Of a stretch of DNA of 45,304 bases, positions 17,200 to 25,663 are shown piece by piece (within the stretch, counting starts at the first letter, position 1; every line of letters starts with the position of its first letter). The notes under the pieces are model-generated. The model made no database searches. It was not told the origin of the DNA and saw only the letters and a list, made by a program, of their open reading frames with translations. This DNA comes from an uncultured Phocaeicola sp. (GTDB lineage Bacteria; Bacteroidota; Bacteroidia; Bacteroidales; Bacteroidaceae): the NCBI GenBank assembly GCA_944320605.1, contig CALUIE010000014.1:1-45304 (forward strand), read 5' to 3'. A program made the position numbers and the translations under genes.

Positions 17200-18219
17200 A
17201 TGAATACAAACATTTTAATCAATTTATACAAACAATACACCGGTCAGCGGCACGAATCACTCGAGCCGCTGACCGGTTCCGGTTCTAACCGCAGGTATTA
17301 TCGTATAACGGGACGTATTAATCTTATAGGAGTATGCGGTGAATCAATAGAAGAAAACCGTGCCTTCATATACATGGCACGCCATTTCCACACCAAGGGA
17401 ATACCCGTTCCGGAAGTTCTTGCAGTATCCGACGACGAGAGTTGCTACATACAGGAAGACCTTGGCGATACATTGCTTTTCAATGCCATTGCCAACGGCA
17501 GAAACACAGGGATATTCAGCACTCACGAAAAAGAGCTTATCCGTAAAAGTATAACAGTCCTTCCATCAATACAGTTCAAAGGAGCCGAAGGTCTGGATTT
17601 CGGAATGTGTTATCCATTGTCGGATTTCAACCGCCGCACAGTGATGTGGGATTTGAACTATTTCAAATATTGCTTCCTTAAAGCCACAGGCATCAGTTTC
17701 AATGAAAATTCTCTGGAAGACGATTTCGAAGCAATTACAGATATTCTGCTCGGCTCATCGTCCGAAACCTTTATGTATCGCGACTTCCAGAGCCGCAATG
17801 TCATCATAAAAGATGAGGAGCCTTATTTCATTGATTTCCAGGGAGGGCGCAAAGGTCCTGTATATTATGATGTAGCTTCATTCCTGTGGCAAGCAAAGGC
17901 TAATTTCAGCAACGAGATAAGAGAAGAAATGATTGAAACATACATTTCCGAGGCAAACAAATTCACCAATATAAATCCTGAGGAATTCAAAAAGACTTTG
18001 CACCATTTCGTGGTTTTCCGTACCATGCAAGTACTCGGCACATACGGTTTCAGAGGACTGTTAGAACGCAAAGCCCACTTCATTGAAAGCATACCATACG
18101 CTTTAAATAATCTTCAAACACTGTTTAAACACCATTTAAATGAATATCCGTATTTGAGCAAGCTGCTAATCCAGCTTTCTGAAATGGATATAAACAATAT
18201 AACCACATTAAAACGATGA
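17200..18219 (+). CDS. Aminoglycoside-phosphotransferase-fold sugar kinase, AmgK-like
   Basis: 339 residues of the APH/choline kinase fold. The catalytic loop is MYRDFQSRNV (about 192-201, D195 as base), where AmgK enzymes have a similar RDFH motif, followed by the metal-binding FIDFQGG at about 210. AmgK phosphorylates N-acetylmuramic acid and N-acetylglucosamine at C1 in peptidoglycan recycling. The assignment rests on the fold plus the context: the next two genes, each coupled by an ATGA overlap, are a RapZ C-terminal-domain protein and a MurU-like nucleotidyltransferase. The APH fold alone would allow other small-molecule kinases. No signal peptide, so cytoplasmic. Confidence 0.78.
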   Translation: MNTNILINLYKQYTGQRHESLEPLTGSGSNRRYYRITGRINLIGVCGESIEENRAFIYMARHFHTKGIPVPEVLAVSDDESCYIQEDLGDTLLFNAIANGRNTGIFSTHEKELIRKSITVLPSIQFKGAEGLDFGMCYPLSDFNRRTVMWDLNYFKYCFLKATGISFNENSLEDDFEAITDILLGSSSETFMYRDFQSRNVIIKDEEPYFIDFQGGRKGPVYYDVASFLWQAKANFSNEIREEMIETYISEANKFTNINPEEFKKTLHHFVVFRTMQVLGTYGFRGLLERKAHFIESIPYALNNLQTLFKHHLNEYPYLSKLLIQLSEMDINNITTLKR

Positions 18220-18653
18220 ACACAGACAAACAGCTTACAGTAAAAGTGATAAGTTTCTCATACCGCAAAGGTATCCCTGAAGATACGTCCGGAAATGGTG
18301 GAGGATATGTTTTCGACTGCCGCTATGTACACAATCCGGGAAGATACGATGAATATAAACCTCTGACAGGACTTGACAAACCTGTTATTGACTTTCTGGA
18401 AAATGACGGCGAGATAACAGAATTCCTTACACACGTATATGCTCTTACGGACTCACACGTGAAACGCTACCTTGAAAGAGGATTTACCAGCCTGATGATA
18501 TGTTTCGGATGTACAGGCGGACAGCACCGTTCCGTCTATTCGGCGCAACATACCGCCGAACATATACACGGCAAATTCGGAGTGAGAGTAGAGCTTATTC
18601 ATCGTGAACAGAATATAGAACAAATCTTCGAAGCCAACAATACAGAAATATGA
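18216..18653 (+). CDS. Stand-alone RapZ C-terminal domain protein
   Basis: 145 residues matching only the C-terminal half of RapZ: KVISFSYRKGIPEDTSG, FDCRYVHNPGRYDEYKPLTG, YLERGFTSLMICFGCTGGQH, RSVYSAQHTAEHI. The N-terminal P-loop kinase-like domain of RapZ (YvcJ) is absent. In E. coli the C-terminal domain carries the glucosamine-6-phosphate sensing and RNA-binding functions. Here the gene sits between an amino-sugar kinase-like gene and a MurU-like gene, overlapping each by four bases (ATGA), which makes an amino-sugar sensing or binding role attractive. That role is inference; whether this short form binds RNA is unknown. Confidence 0.88.
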   Translation: MNTDKQLTVKVISFSYRKGIPEDTSGNGGGYVFDCRYVHNPGRYDEYKPLTGLDKPVIDFLENDGEITEFLTHVYALTDSHVKRYLERGFTSLMICFGCTGGQHRSVYSAQHTAEHIHGKFGVRVELIHREQNIEQIFEANNTEI

Positions 18654-19387
18654 AAGCTATGATCTTCGCTGCCGGTTTGGGTACAAGACTAAAACCCCTG
18701 ACAGACACCATGCCTAAGGCTCTTGTTCCGGTTGCAGGTAAACCGATGCTGGAGCACGTCATAATGAAACTGAAATCATCAGGATTTGACGATATTATCA
18801 TAAATATTCATCATTTTGGAGAACAGATTATAGATTTTCTCCATTCCAATGATAACTTTGGCGTTAATATCCGAATAAGTGATGAGAGAGATATGTTACT
18901 TGATACAGGCGGAGGTATCAAACATGCCCTTGAACTATTCCCGATAGATGAGCCTTTGCTGATACATAATGTTGACATACTGTCTGATGTAAACTTAAAG
19001 GAGTTTTACAATTTCCACGTCCGGTCAGGCAATGATGCCACACTTATGGTAAGCCGGAGAGAGACCTCTCGTTATCTGATATTTGACAAAGGAAATAGGC
19101 TATGCGGCTGGATAAACAAAAACAGTGGCGAGACCAAACCTGAAGGTTTCGTCTATGACTGTAATATTCACACCGAATACGCTTTCAGCGGAATACATGT
19201 TGTTTCGCCTTACATTATGAAATATATGGACAATAAATGGAATGGAAAGTTCTCCATAATGGATTTCTATTTAAGCACATGTCATGAAGCACGTTTCGGA
19301 GCATGTATTAAGCCGGATATAAAACTGATAGATATTGGGAAACCTGAAACGTTAGAGAAAGCGAATGAATTTATATGCATGATATAA
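18650..19387 (+). CDS. Sugar-1-phosphate nucleotidyltransferase, MurU-like
   Basis: 245 residues with the Rossmann-like nucleotidyltransferase fold. The N-terminal signature is MIFAAGLGTRLKPLTDTMPK followed by ALVPVAGKPMLEHV, with the GxGTR loop and the lysine that contact the nucleotide; LLIHNVDILSD provides the metal-binding Asp. MurU makes UDP-MurNAc from MurNAc-1-phosphate, and its usual partner is AmgK, as here. Closely related enzymes make other NDP-sugars, such as NDP-mannose or NDP-glucose, so the substrate rests on context. It is the last gene of a tightly coupled operon that ends at a strong terminator. Confidence 0.8.
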   Translation: MKAMIFAAGLGTRLKPLTDTMPKALVPVAGKPMLEHVIMKLKSSGFDDIIINIHHFGEQIIDFLHSNDNFGVNIRISDERDMLLDTGGGIKHALELFPIDEPLLIHNVDILSDVNLKEFYNFHVRSGNDATLMVSRRETSRYLIFDKGNRLCGWINKNSGETKPEGFVYDCNIHTEYAFSGIHVVSPYIMKYMDNKWNGKFSIMDFYLSTCHEARFGACIKPDIKLIDIGKPETLEKANEFICMI

Positions 19388-19388
19388 C

Positions 19389-19420
19389 AATAAAGGCGGC
19401 CCTCAAAAGCCGCCTTTATT
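19389..19420. terminator. Bidirectional terminator between the MurU-like gene and metH
   Basis: AATAAAGGCGGC (19389-19400) pairs perfectly with GCCGCCTTTATT (19409-19420) around an 8-base loop. T-rich ends lie on both sides, so it can serve both converging operons. It abuts the metH stop codon at 19424. Confidence 0.88.
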
Positions 19421-19423
19421 TTA

Positions 19424-22183
19424 TCAGTTCCAAAGTTTAAGTCTGTTTTCGCGAGCCTCATCTAAGGACACCACGTTCACTTTCTTTTCCTGATGTGCAT
19501 CAGCAAGAGCCTTATACTCATCGTAAAGTTCTTTTACGAAAATATCTTTCTGTTCCGGATTAAGTAACTTCGACGCAACAGGAGCATTCATAGAAGCATC
19601 CTTAAGATGAACCACAGGAGCATGATATGCCGGAGCTATTTTCAAGGCTGTATGCAGTTTGGAAGTCGTAGCCCCACCGACTATAACAGGAATATCAAGT
19701 CCGGCACGTTCCATCTCCGAAACAGTATGTACCATCTCGTCAAGCGATGGAGTTATCAATCCACTTAATCCTACAATGTCAACCTTCTCACGTACAGCAG
19801 TCTCTATAATCTTTTCGGCAGGCACCATCACACCGAGATCTATTATCTCAAAATTGTTGCACGCCATAACCACACCTACAATGTTCTTTCCGATGTCGTG
19901 TACATCACCTTTAACAGTGGCCAAAAGGACTTTTCCTGCACTTGCCGCTCCGTCCTTCTTTTCAGCCTCTATATACGGTTGAAGCACTGCAACAGCCTTT
20001 TTCATAGTGCGGGCAGTCTTGACTACCTGCGGAAGGAACATCTTACCTGAACCGAACAACTCACCCACATGGTTCATACCGTCCATCAGCGGACCTTCGA
20101 TAATGCTCACGGCATTAGGATATTTGGTGAGGGTCTCATTAAGATCTTCTTCAAGGAAGTCTCCCATTCCTTTAACCAAAGCATATTTCAATCTTTCTTC
20201 TACTGTTGTATCCTCACGCCAGGCTATTTTAGAAGAAACAGCCTGTCCTTCATTCTGACCTTCCTTCTCCGCTTTCAATCGTTCGGCTGTCTCTATAAGT
20301 CTTTCTGCCGCATCCAGACGACGATTTAGTACAACATCTTCTATCCTTTCAAGTACATCAGCCGGAATATCTGTATATAGAACAGATGTTCCCGGATTGA
20401 CAATACCCATATCCATACCCTGCTGAATAGCGTGATAAAGAAATACAGCGTGCATTGCCTCACGGATATAGTTGTTACCACGGAATGAGAAAGAAAGATT
20501 GCTCACACCACCACTGATATGCGCCCCCGGAAGATTTTTCTTTATCCATCCCGTAGCCCGAATAAAGTCAACAGCATAGTTGTTATGTTCCTCTATTCCT
20601 GTAGCCACAGCTAATACGTTAGGGTCGAATATTATGTCGTGCGGATTGAAACCTACCACTTCTGTAAGAATACGGTAGGCACGTTCGCACACTGATATTT
20701 TTCGTTCGTATGTATCTGCCTGACCTTGCTCGTCGAATGCCATAACTATAACAGCGGCACCGAATGCCTTGACTGTACGTGCATGTTCTATAAACACTTC
20801 TTCACCTTCCTTTAGGGAAATTGAATTGACCACACACTTGCCCTGTACACATTTCAGTCCTGCAAGAATAACATCCCATTTTGACGAGTCTATCATCACA
20901 GGAACACGTGCTATCTCCGGTTCCGAAGCAAGAAGATTCAGGAAAACAGTCATCTCTGAAGCTGCATCAAGCAGACCGTCGTCCATATTGACATCAATCA
21001 CAAGAGCACCGTCGTCCACCTGCTTGCGTGCGATAGACAGAGCCTCATCGTATTTCTTTTCATTAATAAGACGCAGAAACTTTCTTGAACCTGCCACATT
21101 GCATCTCTCGCCTACATTTACGAATCTTACTTCAGGTGTAAGTTCCATGAGTTCAAGCCCAGAAAGCCACATACTCTGAGGTTTTGCCACAGGCTTATGA
21201 GGAACGGCACCCTTTATCAAATCCTGATACTTGGCTATATACTCCTCTGTGGTACCACAGCACCCGCCAATAATATTGACCAACCCTTCATTTATATACT
21301 CTTTTACCTCTTCTGCCATCTGTTCCGGAGTCTGGTCGTACTGTCCAAGACTGTTAGGCAAACCGGCATTAGGATATGCGCTTATATAATAAGGCGCACG
21401 GGCTGCAAGAGATTCCAAAAAAGGTTTCAGTTGTTTGGCTCCAAACGAACAGTTCAGTCCTACAGACAATATATCCGCATGTTGTACAGATGCCAGAAAA
21501 GCGTCAAGAGTCTGTCCGGAGAGGGTTCTTCCGGCAATATCCGATACAGTAACCGAAAGCATCAAAGATACTTTTCTGCCGGTTTTCCGCATAGATTTCT
21601 CCGCAGCCATTATTGCCGCCTTGGCATTCAGCGTGTCGAATATGGTTTCTATAAGTATAGCATCAACTCCACCTTCAATCAATGCCTCCATCTGAATGCA
21701 GTACGCCGAACAAAGTTCATCGAATGTAAGCGCGCGGAATGCGGGATTGTTTACGTCAGGACTCATAGAGCAGGTCTTGTTTGTAGGTCCCACCGAACCT
21801 GCCACAAACCTCGGCTTGTCAGGATTCATGGCAGTAAATTCGTCTGCCACTTTTCTTGCTATACGTGCAGCCTCAAGATTTATCTCACGGCAAAGATGTT
21901 CTGTATGATAGTCCGCCATCGACACCGGAGTGGCATTGAAACTGTTGGTTTCAATAATGTCCGCCCCTGCCTGAAGATACTTACGGTGAATTTCTTCTAT
22001 CACGTCAGGGCGCGTAAGGCAAAGCAAATCATTGTTTCCTTTCTGCTGCCCGGGAAGTTCATTGAAACGTTCTCCACGGAAATCATCTTCGGTCAGTCCA
22101 TATTGTTGTATCATCGTACCCATGGCTCCATCTAAAACCAGAATACGCTCGTCTAATAGTTGTTGTATTGTTTTTGTCAGCAT
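19424..22183 (-). CDS. metH: Cobalamin-dependent methionine synthase lacking the activation domain
   Basis: Transfers a methyl group from methyltetrahydrofolate through cobalamin to homocysteine. There are 919 residues against about 1230 in E. coli. Domains in order are homocysteine-binding (about 1-320, zinc cysteines in GLNCSFG and GGCCGTT), pterin-binding (about 345-600, VNVGERCNVAGSRKFLRLI), the four-helix cap and the B12-binding domain (about 650-895) with DVHDIGKNIVG, the cobalt-ligand His being near residue 759. The sequence ends just after the B12 domain, so the C-terminal AdoMet-binding reactivation domain is missing, with an ordinary stop and no sign of a frameshift. Reactivation would need a separate protein. 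The gene follows smpB by one base. Confidence 0.96.
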   Translation of the reverse strand: MLTKTIQQLLDERILVLDGAMGTMIQQYGLTEDDFRGERFNELPGQQKGNNDLLCLTRPDVIEEIHRKYLQAGADIIETNSFNATPVSMADYHTEHLCREINLEAARIARKVADEFTAMNPDKPRFVAGSVGPTNKTCSMSPDVNNPAFRALTFDELCSAYCIQMEALIEGGVDAILIETIFDTLNAKAAIMAAEKSMRKTGRKVSLMLSVTVSDIAGRTLSGQTLDAFLASVQHADILSVGLNCSFGAKQLKPFLESLAARAPYYISAYPNAGLPNSLGQYDQTPEQMAEEVKEYINEGLVNIIGGCCGTTEEYIAKYQDLIKGAVPHKPVAKPQSMWLSGLELMELTPEVRFVNVGERCNVAGSRKFLRLINEKKYDEALSIARKQVDDGALVIDVNMDDGLLDAASEMTVFLNLLASEPEIARVPVMIDSSKWDVILAGLKCVQGKCVVNSISLKEGEEVFIEHARTVKAFGAAVIVMAFDEQGQADTYERKISVCERAYRILTEVVGFNPHDIIFDPNVLAVATGIEEHNNYAVDFIRATGWIKKNLPGAHISGGVSNLSFSFRGNNYIREAMHAVFLYHAIQQGMDMGIVNPGTSVLYTDIPADVLERIEDVVLNRRLDAAERLIETAERLKAEKEGQNEGQAVSSKIAWREDTTVEERLKYALVKGMGDFLEEDLNETLTKYPNAVSIIEGPLMDGMNHVGELFGSGKMFLPQVVKTARTMKKAVAVLQPYIEAEKKDGAASAGKVLLATVKGDVHDIGKNIVGVVMACNNFEIIDLGVMVPAEKIIETAVREKVDIVGLSGLITPSLDEMVHTVSEMERAGLDIPVIVGGATTSKLHTALKIAPAYHAPVVHLKDASMNAPVASKLLNPEQKDIFVKELYDEYKALADAHQEKKVNVVSLDEARENRLKLWN

Positions 22184-22184
22184 A

Positions 22185-22646
22185 TTATCTCTTGAACATA
22201 CGGTCCATCATTCTCTTGTCGTCTTTCTCTTTCAGCGTTTCGCGTTTATCATACTGTTTCTTACCCTTTGCGAGTGCTATAACCACCTTTGCCAATCCCC
22301 TTTCGTTGATAAACATACGCACAGGAACAATAGTAAATCCCGTTTCCTGAATTCCACGCTGCAATTTTCTCAGTTCCTTCTTGTTTAGCAGAAGTTTACG
22401 GTCGCGCCGTGCCAGATGATTATTATATGATCCATAGAAATACTCGGCAATGTGCATGTTCTTCACCCAAAGTTCACCTTTAGAGAAGAAACAGAATGTA
22501 TCCACAAGACTCGCCTTACCCTGTCTGATGGATTTTATTTCTGTTCCTGTAAGAACTATTCCGGCAGTATATGTATCTATAAATTCATAATCGAACGAAG
22601 CACGCTTGTTCTTTATATTTATATTGTTATTGGTAGTATTTTTCAT
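22185..22646 (-). CDS. smpB: SsrA-binding protein
   Basis: Binds tmRNA and delivers it to stalled ribosomes for trans-translation. I chose the ATG at 22646 ([18 protein letters not shown]), giving 153 residues, the usual SmpB length; the open frame extends upstream only through a TTG at 22685. Family motifs include [20 protein letters not shown] after YTA ([19 protein letters not shown]), [13 protein letters not shown] and the basic tail [19 protein letters not shown]. It lies between the Yip1-like gene and metH in one leftward operon. Confidence 0.95.
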   Translation of the reverse strand: MKNTTNNNINIKNKRASFDYEFIDTYTAGIVLTGTEIKSIRQGKASLVDTFCFFSKGELWVKNMHIAEYFYGSYNNHLARRDRKLLLNKKELRKLQRGIQETGFTIVPVRMFINERGLAKVVIALAKGKKQYDKRETLKEKDDKRMMDRMFKR

Positions 22647-22681
22647 CTTATCACTTATTTTATTTTGCAACCACTTACAAA

Positions 22682-23251
22682 TCAATGTAATGTCGCAGAC
22701 AGCACATTAAACACTATTTCAATAAAAGACGGACATAGCAATATCACTATCGTAGCCACAAGAGTAAACAGCGTGACTTTATCCTCACGCAGACGAAGAA
22801 ATCCGCGTGTACCCTCAAACACTACAAACAGTGTGTATATCTGCAATATTATAAGAAGAAGTTTGAGCGACAAAAGACTGCTCAGAATGTCAAGAACGAA
22901 TTTAACGGCCATGGAATATGCCACAAATACCGTAACCATATCCTTAGATACTGTAGTAGAGAACCATTTCTGTAAAATCTTTTCAAGAAGATATACAGAC
23001 AAGAAGAAACCTCCGAAAAGAGCTACAGCAACGGCACAACAGTGCGTCAATGCCACTTGGAACACATCAGGAATAAACTCTTTGCCGAAAAAAGTACCTA
23101 TGAACTCGCTCACTCCACACAGACCAATCATAGGGTAAACAAAATTGGGAAGAACCGACTTCGATTCTCCTTCGGCAGAAATCTGCTCCCATGCCTTCGA
23201 AGGCGACGAGAGTATAAATAATGTCCTCGACAACAAATCCTTGTAATTCAA
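22682..23251 (-). CDS. Yip1-family integral membrane protein
   Basis: 189 residues with about five hydrophobic segments, beginning [20 protein letters not shown], where the phrase SPSKAWEQI is the usual N-terminal signature of bacterial Yip1-domain proteins. Function is unknown. It is the first gene of an operon with smpB (35 bases downstream) and metH. A promoter -7 element lies about 90 bases upstream. Confidence 0.8.
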   Translation of the reverse strand: MNYKDLLSRTLFILSSPSKAWEQISAEGESKSVLPNFVYPMIGLCGVSEFIGTFFGKEFIPDVFQVALTHCCAVAVALFGGFFLSVYLLEKILQKWFSTTVSKDMVTVFVAYSMAVKFVLDILSSLLSLKLLLIILQIYTLFVVFEGTRGFLRLREDKVTLFTLVATIVILLCPSFIEIVFNVLSATLH

Positions 23252-23342
23252 TTTTCCTAAGTTTTTAAGTTTCTAAACCTTTGATTTTCTTTAACTAATA
23301 CCTTTATCCGATATTTTCGTCCGTTAAAAACGATTTTAACCG

Positions 23343-23350
23343 CAAATGTA
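23343..23350 (-). promoter_or_regulatory. Candidate -7 element of the Yip1-smpB-metH operon
   Basis: On the minus strand TACATTTG is a full TAnnTTTG. No convincing -33 element is found 20 bases upstream. The leader would be about 85 bases. Confidence 0.4.
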
Positions 23351-23578
23351 TAAAAAAAGAACGAGAAAGCCCTGTTTGCCGGTATGATTTTTTGCGAGGT
23401 TTTCACAATAAATATTCGTACAAACAGCATACATATTTGCTTGTTTTTTTATAATATCCAGTTTTATGTTTCAAATTTAGCCAACATTTATGAAATGTTT
23501 GATTAATTCTGTAACTCAATTAATGAACAAGTAGCTTAAGCAATATTGGTTTATAAAGAATTGACAGACTAAAAGATG

Positions 23579-23640
23579 ATTCCCCAATCATTCATTAGGA
23601 TTTTAAAAATACCTTCGTTCCTAATGAATGATTGGGGAAT
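23579..23640. repeat. Perfect 22-bp inverted repeat, hairpin
   Basis: The arm at 23579-23600 (starting ATTCCCCAATC) is the exact reverse complement of the arm at 23619-23640, with an 18-base spacer. It is 50 bases after the LRR gene and could terminate that transcript, although only a weak T tract (ATCATCTTTTAG) follows on the minus strand. A miniature mobile element is the alternative. Confidence 0.6.
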
Positions 23641-23690
23641 TAGTAAATAAAAATTTTAATTTTAAAATATATACTTACAAGATAAGAAGA

Positions 23691-25523
23691 TTAGTCTGAA
23701 CTCTTAACTTGCAAATTGACACCTTGGTTAGAAGAATCCTTTACCCATTTATCATCCCAGATAGTTTGCTGCGAAGTGGTCAGGATTAAGGTCATGGGTT
23801 GGACTTGGTTACCGCAATACAAGAAACTCAATTTGGGCAGGTTAGTTATGTCCAACTCAGTTAGTTGATTTTCATTACAATCCAAATATTTTAGCTCGCT
23901 AAGATAGCTCACATCAAGTTCAGTAAGTTGGTTATCATAGCACCCCAACCAATTCAGTTTGGTCAACTTGCTGACATCAAGTTCAGTCAACAAGTTCTTT
24001 TGGCAATACAAATGAGTGAGGTTGGTAAGTTCGCTGACATCAAGTTCTGTTAATTTGTTGTTTAGGCAATACAAAACTGTCATTCCGGTCAATCCGCTTA
24101 AATCCAGTTTGGTCAATTGGTTTTCATGGCAACTTAAATAGTTCAAATACGTCAGATTGCTGACATCCAATTCTGTAAGCTCATTATCTACGCAAGACAA
24201 ACTTTTCAGTTTGGTCAACATACTTACATCCAGCGAAGTCAGTTTGTTTTCGTCACAATGCAAAGTAGTCAGTCCGGTTAGCGTACTGACATCCAACGAA
24301 ACGAGTCCGTTTCTGCAACATATCAAAGTAGTCAGCTTGGTATGATCTCTTACGTCCAACGAGCCTAATGGATTATAGCTGCAAGACAAACTTATTAACT
24401 TAGTCAAGCCATTGATATTCAATAATTTAATACTATTATTCATGCAGTCCAGGCTTTCCAGATTTGTAAGTTTGCTTACATCCAACGAGGTCAGCTTATT
24501 TGAATAGCAATTCAGATTAGTCAACTTTGTAAAATACTCAATCCCGGTAAGGTCATCAAGTGATTCACTTACCAAAAATAAAGAAGTAACTTTCTCTATC
24601 GCCATCTTGTTAGCGTATGTCATGAGCACTGTGCCGTCAGGCTCCTTTGTCCAACCGATATTGGGAACATTTTTCTCAACCGCATTTATAAAAGCCTTGT
24701 TAGTGATTGCTTCGCTGAAGTCATCTGCTACCAGTGTACCCACATTAAGTATCTTCCCGGCAGTGAGGGTAACGGATTTTGAAGTGGATTTCTTATAAAA
24801 CTTCCCGTCACTTCCTTTGTAGATGATGCTAAAGCCGTCCTCCAGCGTGCCTGGTGCCGCTACGAAGTAGTATGTTTTGCCCGGCTCAAAATTTCCCGAA
24901 AGGGTTACTTGTGAAGTGGCATTACTTGCTGCTGTAAGCGTGCCTCCATTTGTGTCTATTGTAAAAGTCATGCTGCCGGCTAATTTCTCGTCACCATTGG
25001 ATGCCAACGTGACGCTTGCCGCACTTTCAAGTCCGGCATTGTCCACGGTAAACTTCACCAAGGCACAGAGGTTGTGGAACTGCAAGTGACGGCTATTGTC
25101 CGTTGTCTGTGCCCACGATGGAGCCAATCCATTGGCAAAACTGCCTTCCACTGCGTTCTGACTTGTGGGCAAAGTAAAGGTTATTGTGCCGTTGCCAAAT
25201 GATAGTGTCCAATCATCTGTATATGGGTAAAAGGCGGTATAAGTTATTGCCTCTGAAGCCTCTCCTGTGAAGGTAGCATTACTTTCTTTTACTTCGGAGG
25301 CTGTAAACTTCCGTATCATCTTCTTGTCCCAAACGGCTATGGCATCATCTTCCGTCCAATGTACGGCATTGTCTTCTGCAAGTTGAGTGCGGGTTTGCAC
25401 CTGTCCTGCCGTAAATGTCATGGGTACGACCATTCCGGCAGTCATATCTTCGGAATGTTCATCTTGGCTGCATGATGCAAGCAGCATGACAGCGGCTATA
25501 AGTATGCTATGCGATTTTTTCAT
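23691..25523 (-). CDS. Fimbrillin-like leucine-rich-repeat lipoprotein
   Basis: 610 residues from the ATG at 25523; the open frame upstream begins at TTG. The signal peptide MKKSHSILIAAVMLLASCSQ ends in the lipobox LASC. Residues about 25-250 resemble the N-terminal fold of Bacteroides fimbrillin-like proteins (MTFTAGQVQTRTQLAEDNAV, then YYFVAAPGTLEDGFSIIYKG and a closing LTAGKILNVGTLV). Residues about 340-590 are eleven full and one partial leucine-rich repeats of 21 residues with the pattern CxxNxLTxLDVSxLTxL. Likely a surface-exposed adhesion or binding protein. Its start overlaps the stop of a 47-residue gene in ATGA, so the two are coupled. Confidence 0.88.
   Translation of the reverse strand: MKKSHSILIAAVMLLASCSQDEHSEDMTAGMVVPMTFTAGQVQTRTQLAEDNAVHWTEDDAIAVWDKKMIRKFTASEVKESNATFTGEASEAITYTAFYPYTDDWTLSFGNGTITFTLPTSQNAVEGSFANGLAPSWAQTTDNSRHLQFHNLCALVKFTVDNAGLESAASVTLASNGDEKLAGSMTFTIDTNGGTLTAASNATSQVTLSGNFEPGKTYYFVAAPGTLEDGFSIIYKGSDGKFYKKSTSKSVTLTAGKILNVGTLVADDFSEAITNKAFINAVEKNVPNIGWTKEPDGTVLMTYANKMAIEKVTSLFLVSESLDDLTGIEYFTKLTNLNCYSNKLTSLDVSKLTNLESLDCMNNSIKLLNINGLTKLISLSCSYNPLGSLDVRDHTKLTTLICCRNGLVSLDVSTLTGLTTLHCDENKLTSLDVSMLTKLKSLSCVDNELTELDVSNLTYLNYLSCHENQLTKLDLSGLTGMTVLYCLNNKLTELDVSELTNLTHLYCQKNLLTELDVSKLTKLNWLGCYDNQLTELDVSYLSELKYLDCNENQLTELDITNLPKLSFLYCGNQVQPMTLILTTSQQTIWDDKWVKDSSNQGVNLQVKSSD
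23811..24530 (-). repeat. 63-bp tandem repeat array encoding leucine-rich repeats
   Basis: Inside the lipoprotein gene, eleven full units and one partial unit of 63 bases encode the 21-residue repeats. Boundaries are approximate. Late units share the phrase ELDVS with nearly identical codons, so the array may expand or contract by recombination. Confidence 0.75.
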
Positions 25524-25663
25524 AGGTTGTTCCAATTAAGAAATTCTTCTTCGTAAGGGTCGTGTGAGGCCTCAGTACTATTGCACAACAAGCCTTCCTG
25601 CCACATCTCAATGATTTCACATTTTGGTACCACATAGGTTTCTTTGATGTTGTAGTTATTCAT
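25520..25663 (-). CDS. Small peptide gene (47 aa) coupled to the LRR lipoprotein
   Basis: Beginning at ATG 25663, the frame reads MNNYNIKETYVVPKCEIIEM, then WQEGLLCNSTEASHDPYEEE and FLNWNNL, and its TGA overlaps the ATG of the lipoprotein gene in ATGA. It has no membrane segment and no signal peptide. The layout (Pro, then an acidic hydrophobic stretch, a leucine pair, Cys and Ser, and an acidic tail) resembles the many unnamed peptides of about 50 residues found beside surface-protein genes in Bacteroides; I know no function for them. The exact four-base overlap is the main support for its being real. Confidence 0.7.
   Translation of the reverse strand: MNNYNIKETYVVPKCEIIEMWQEGLLCNSTEASHDPYEEEFLNWNNL

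Larger units (their letters stand above)
23252..23690. other. Gene-free stretch between the Yip1 operon and the LRR lipoprotein
   Basis: About 440 AT-rich bases. It holds the candidate Yip1 operon promoter near 23343 and the long hairpin at 23579-23640. I see no plausible coding frame or RNA gene in the rest. Confidence 0.6.

Noticed and set aside
17200-18219. Aminoglycoside resistance gene
   Set aside because: The fold is shared, but the catalytic loop and the operon with RapZ-C and a MurU-like gene point to a sugar kinase.
21197-22135. 312-codon plus-strand frame opposite metH
   Set aside because: It is the antisense shadow of metH, whose domains and motifs are fully accounted for on the minus strand.
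23579-23640. Possible invertible promoter of the Bacteroides type
   Set aside because: The arms are only 18 bases apart and enclose no promoter; known invertible segments are much longer.
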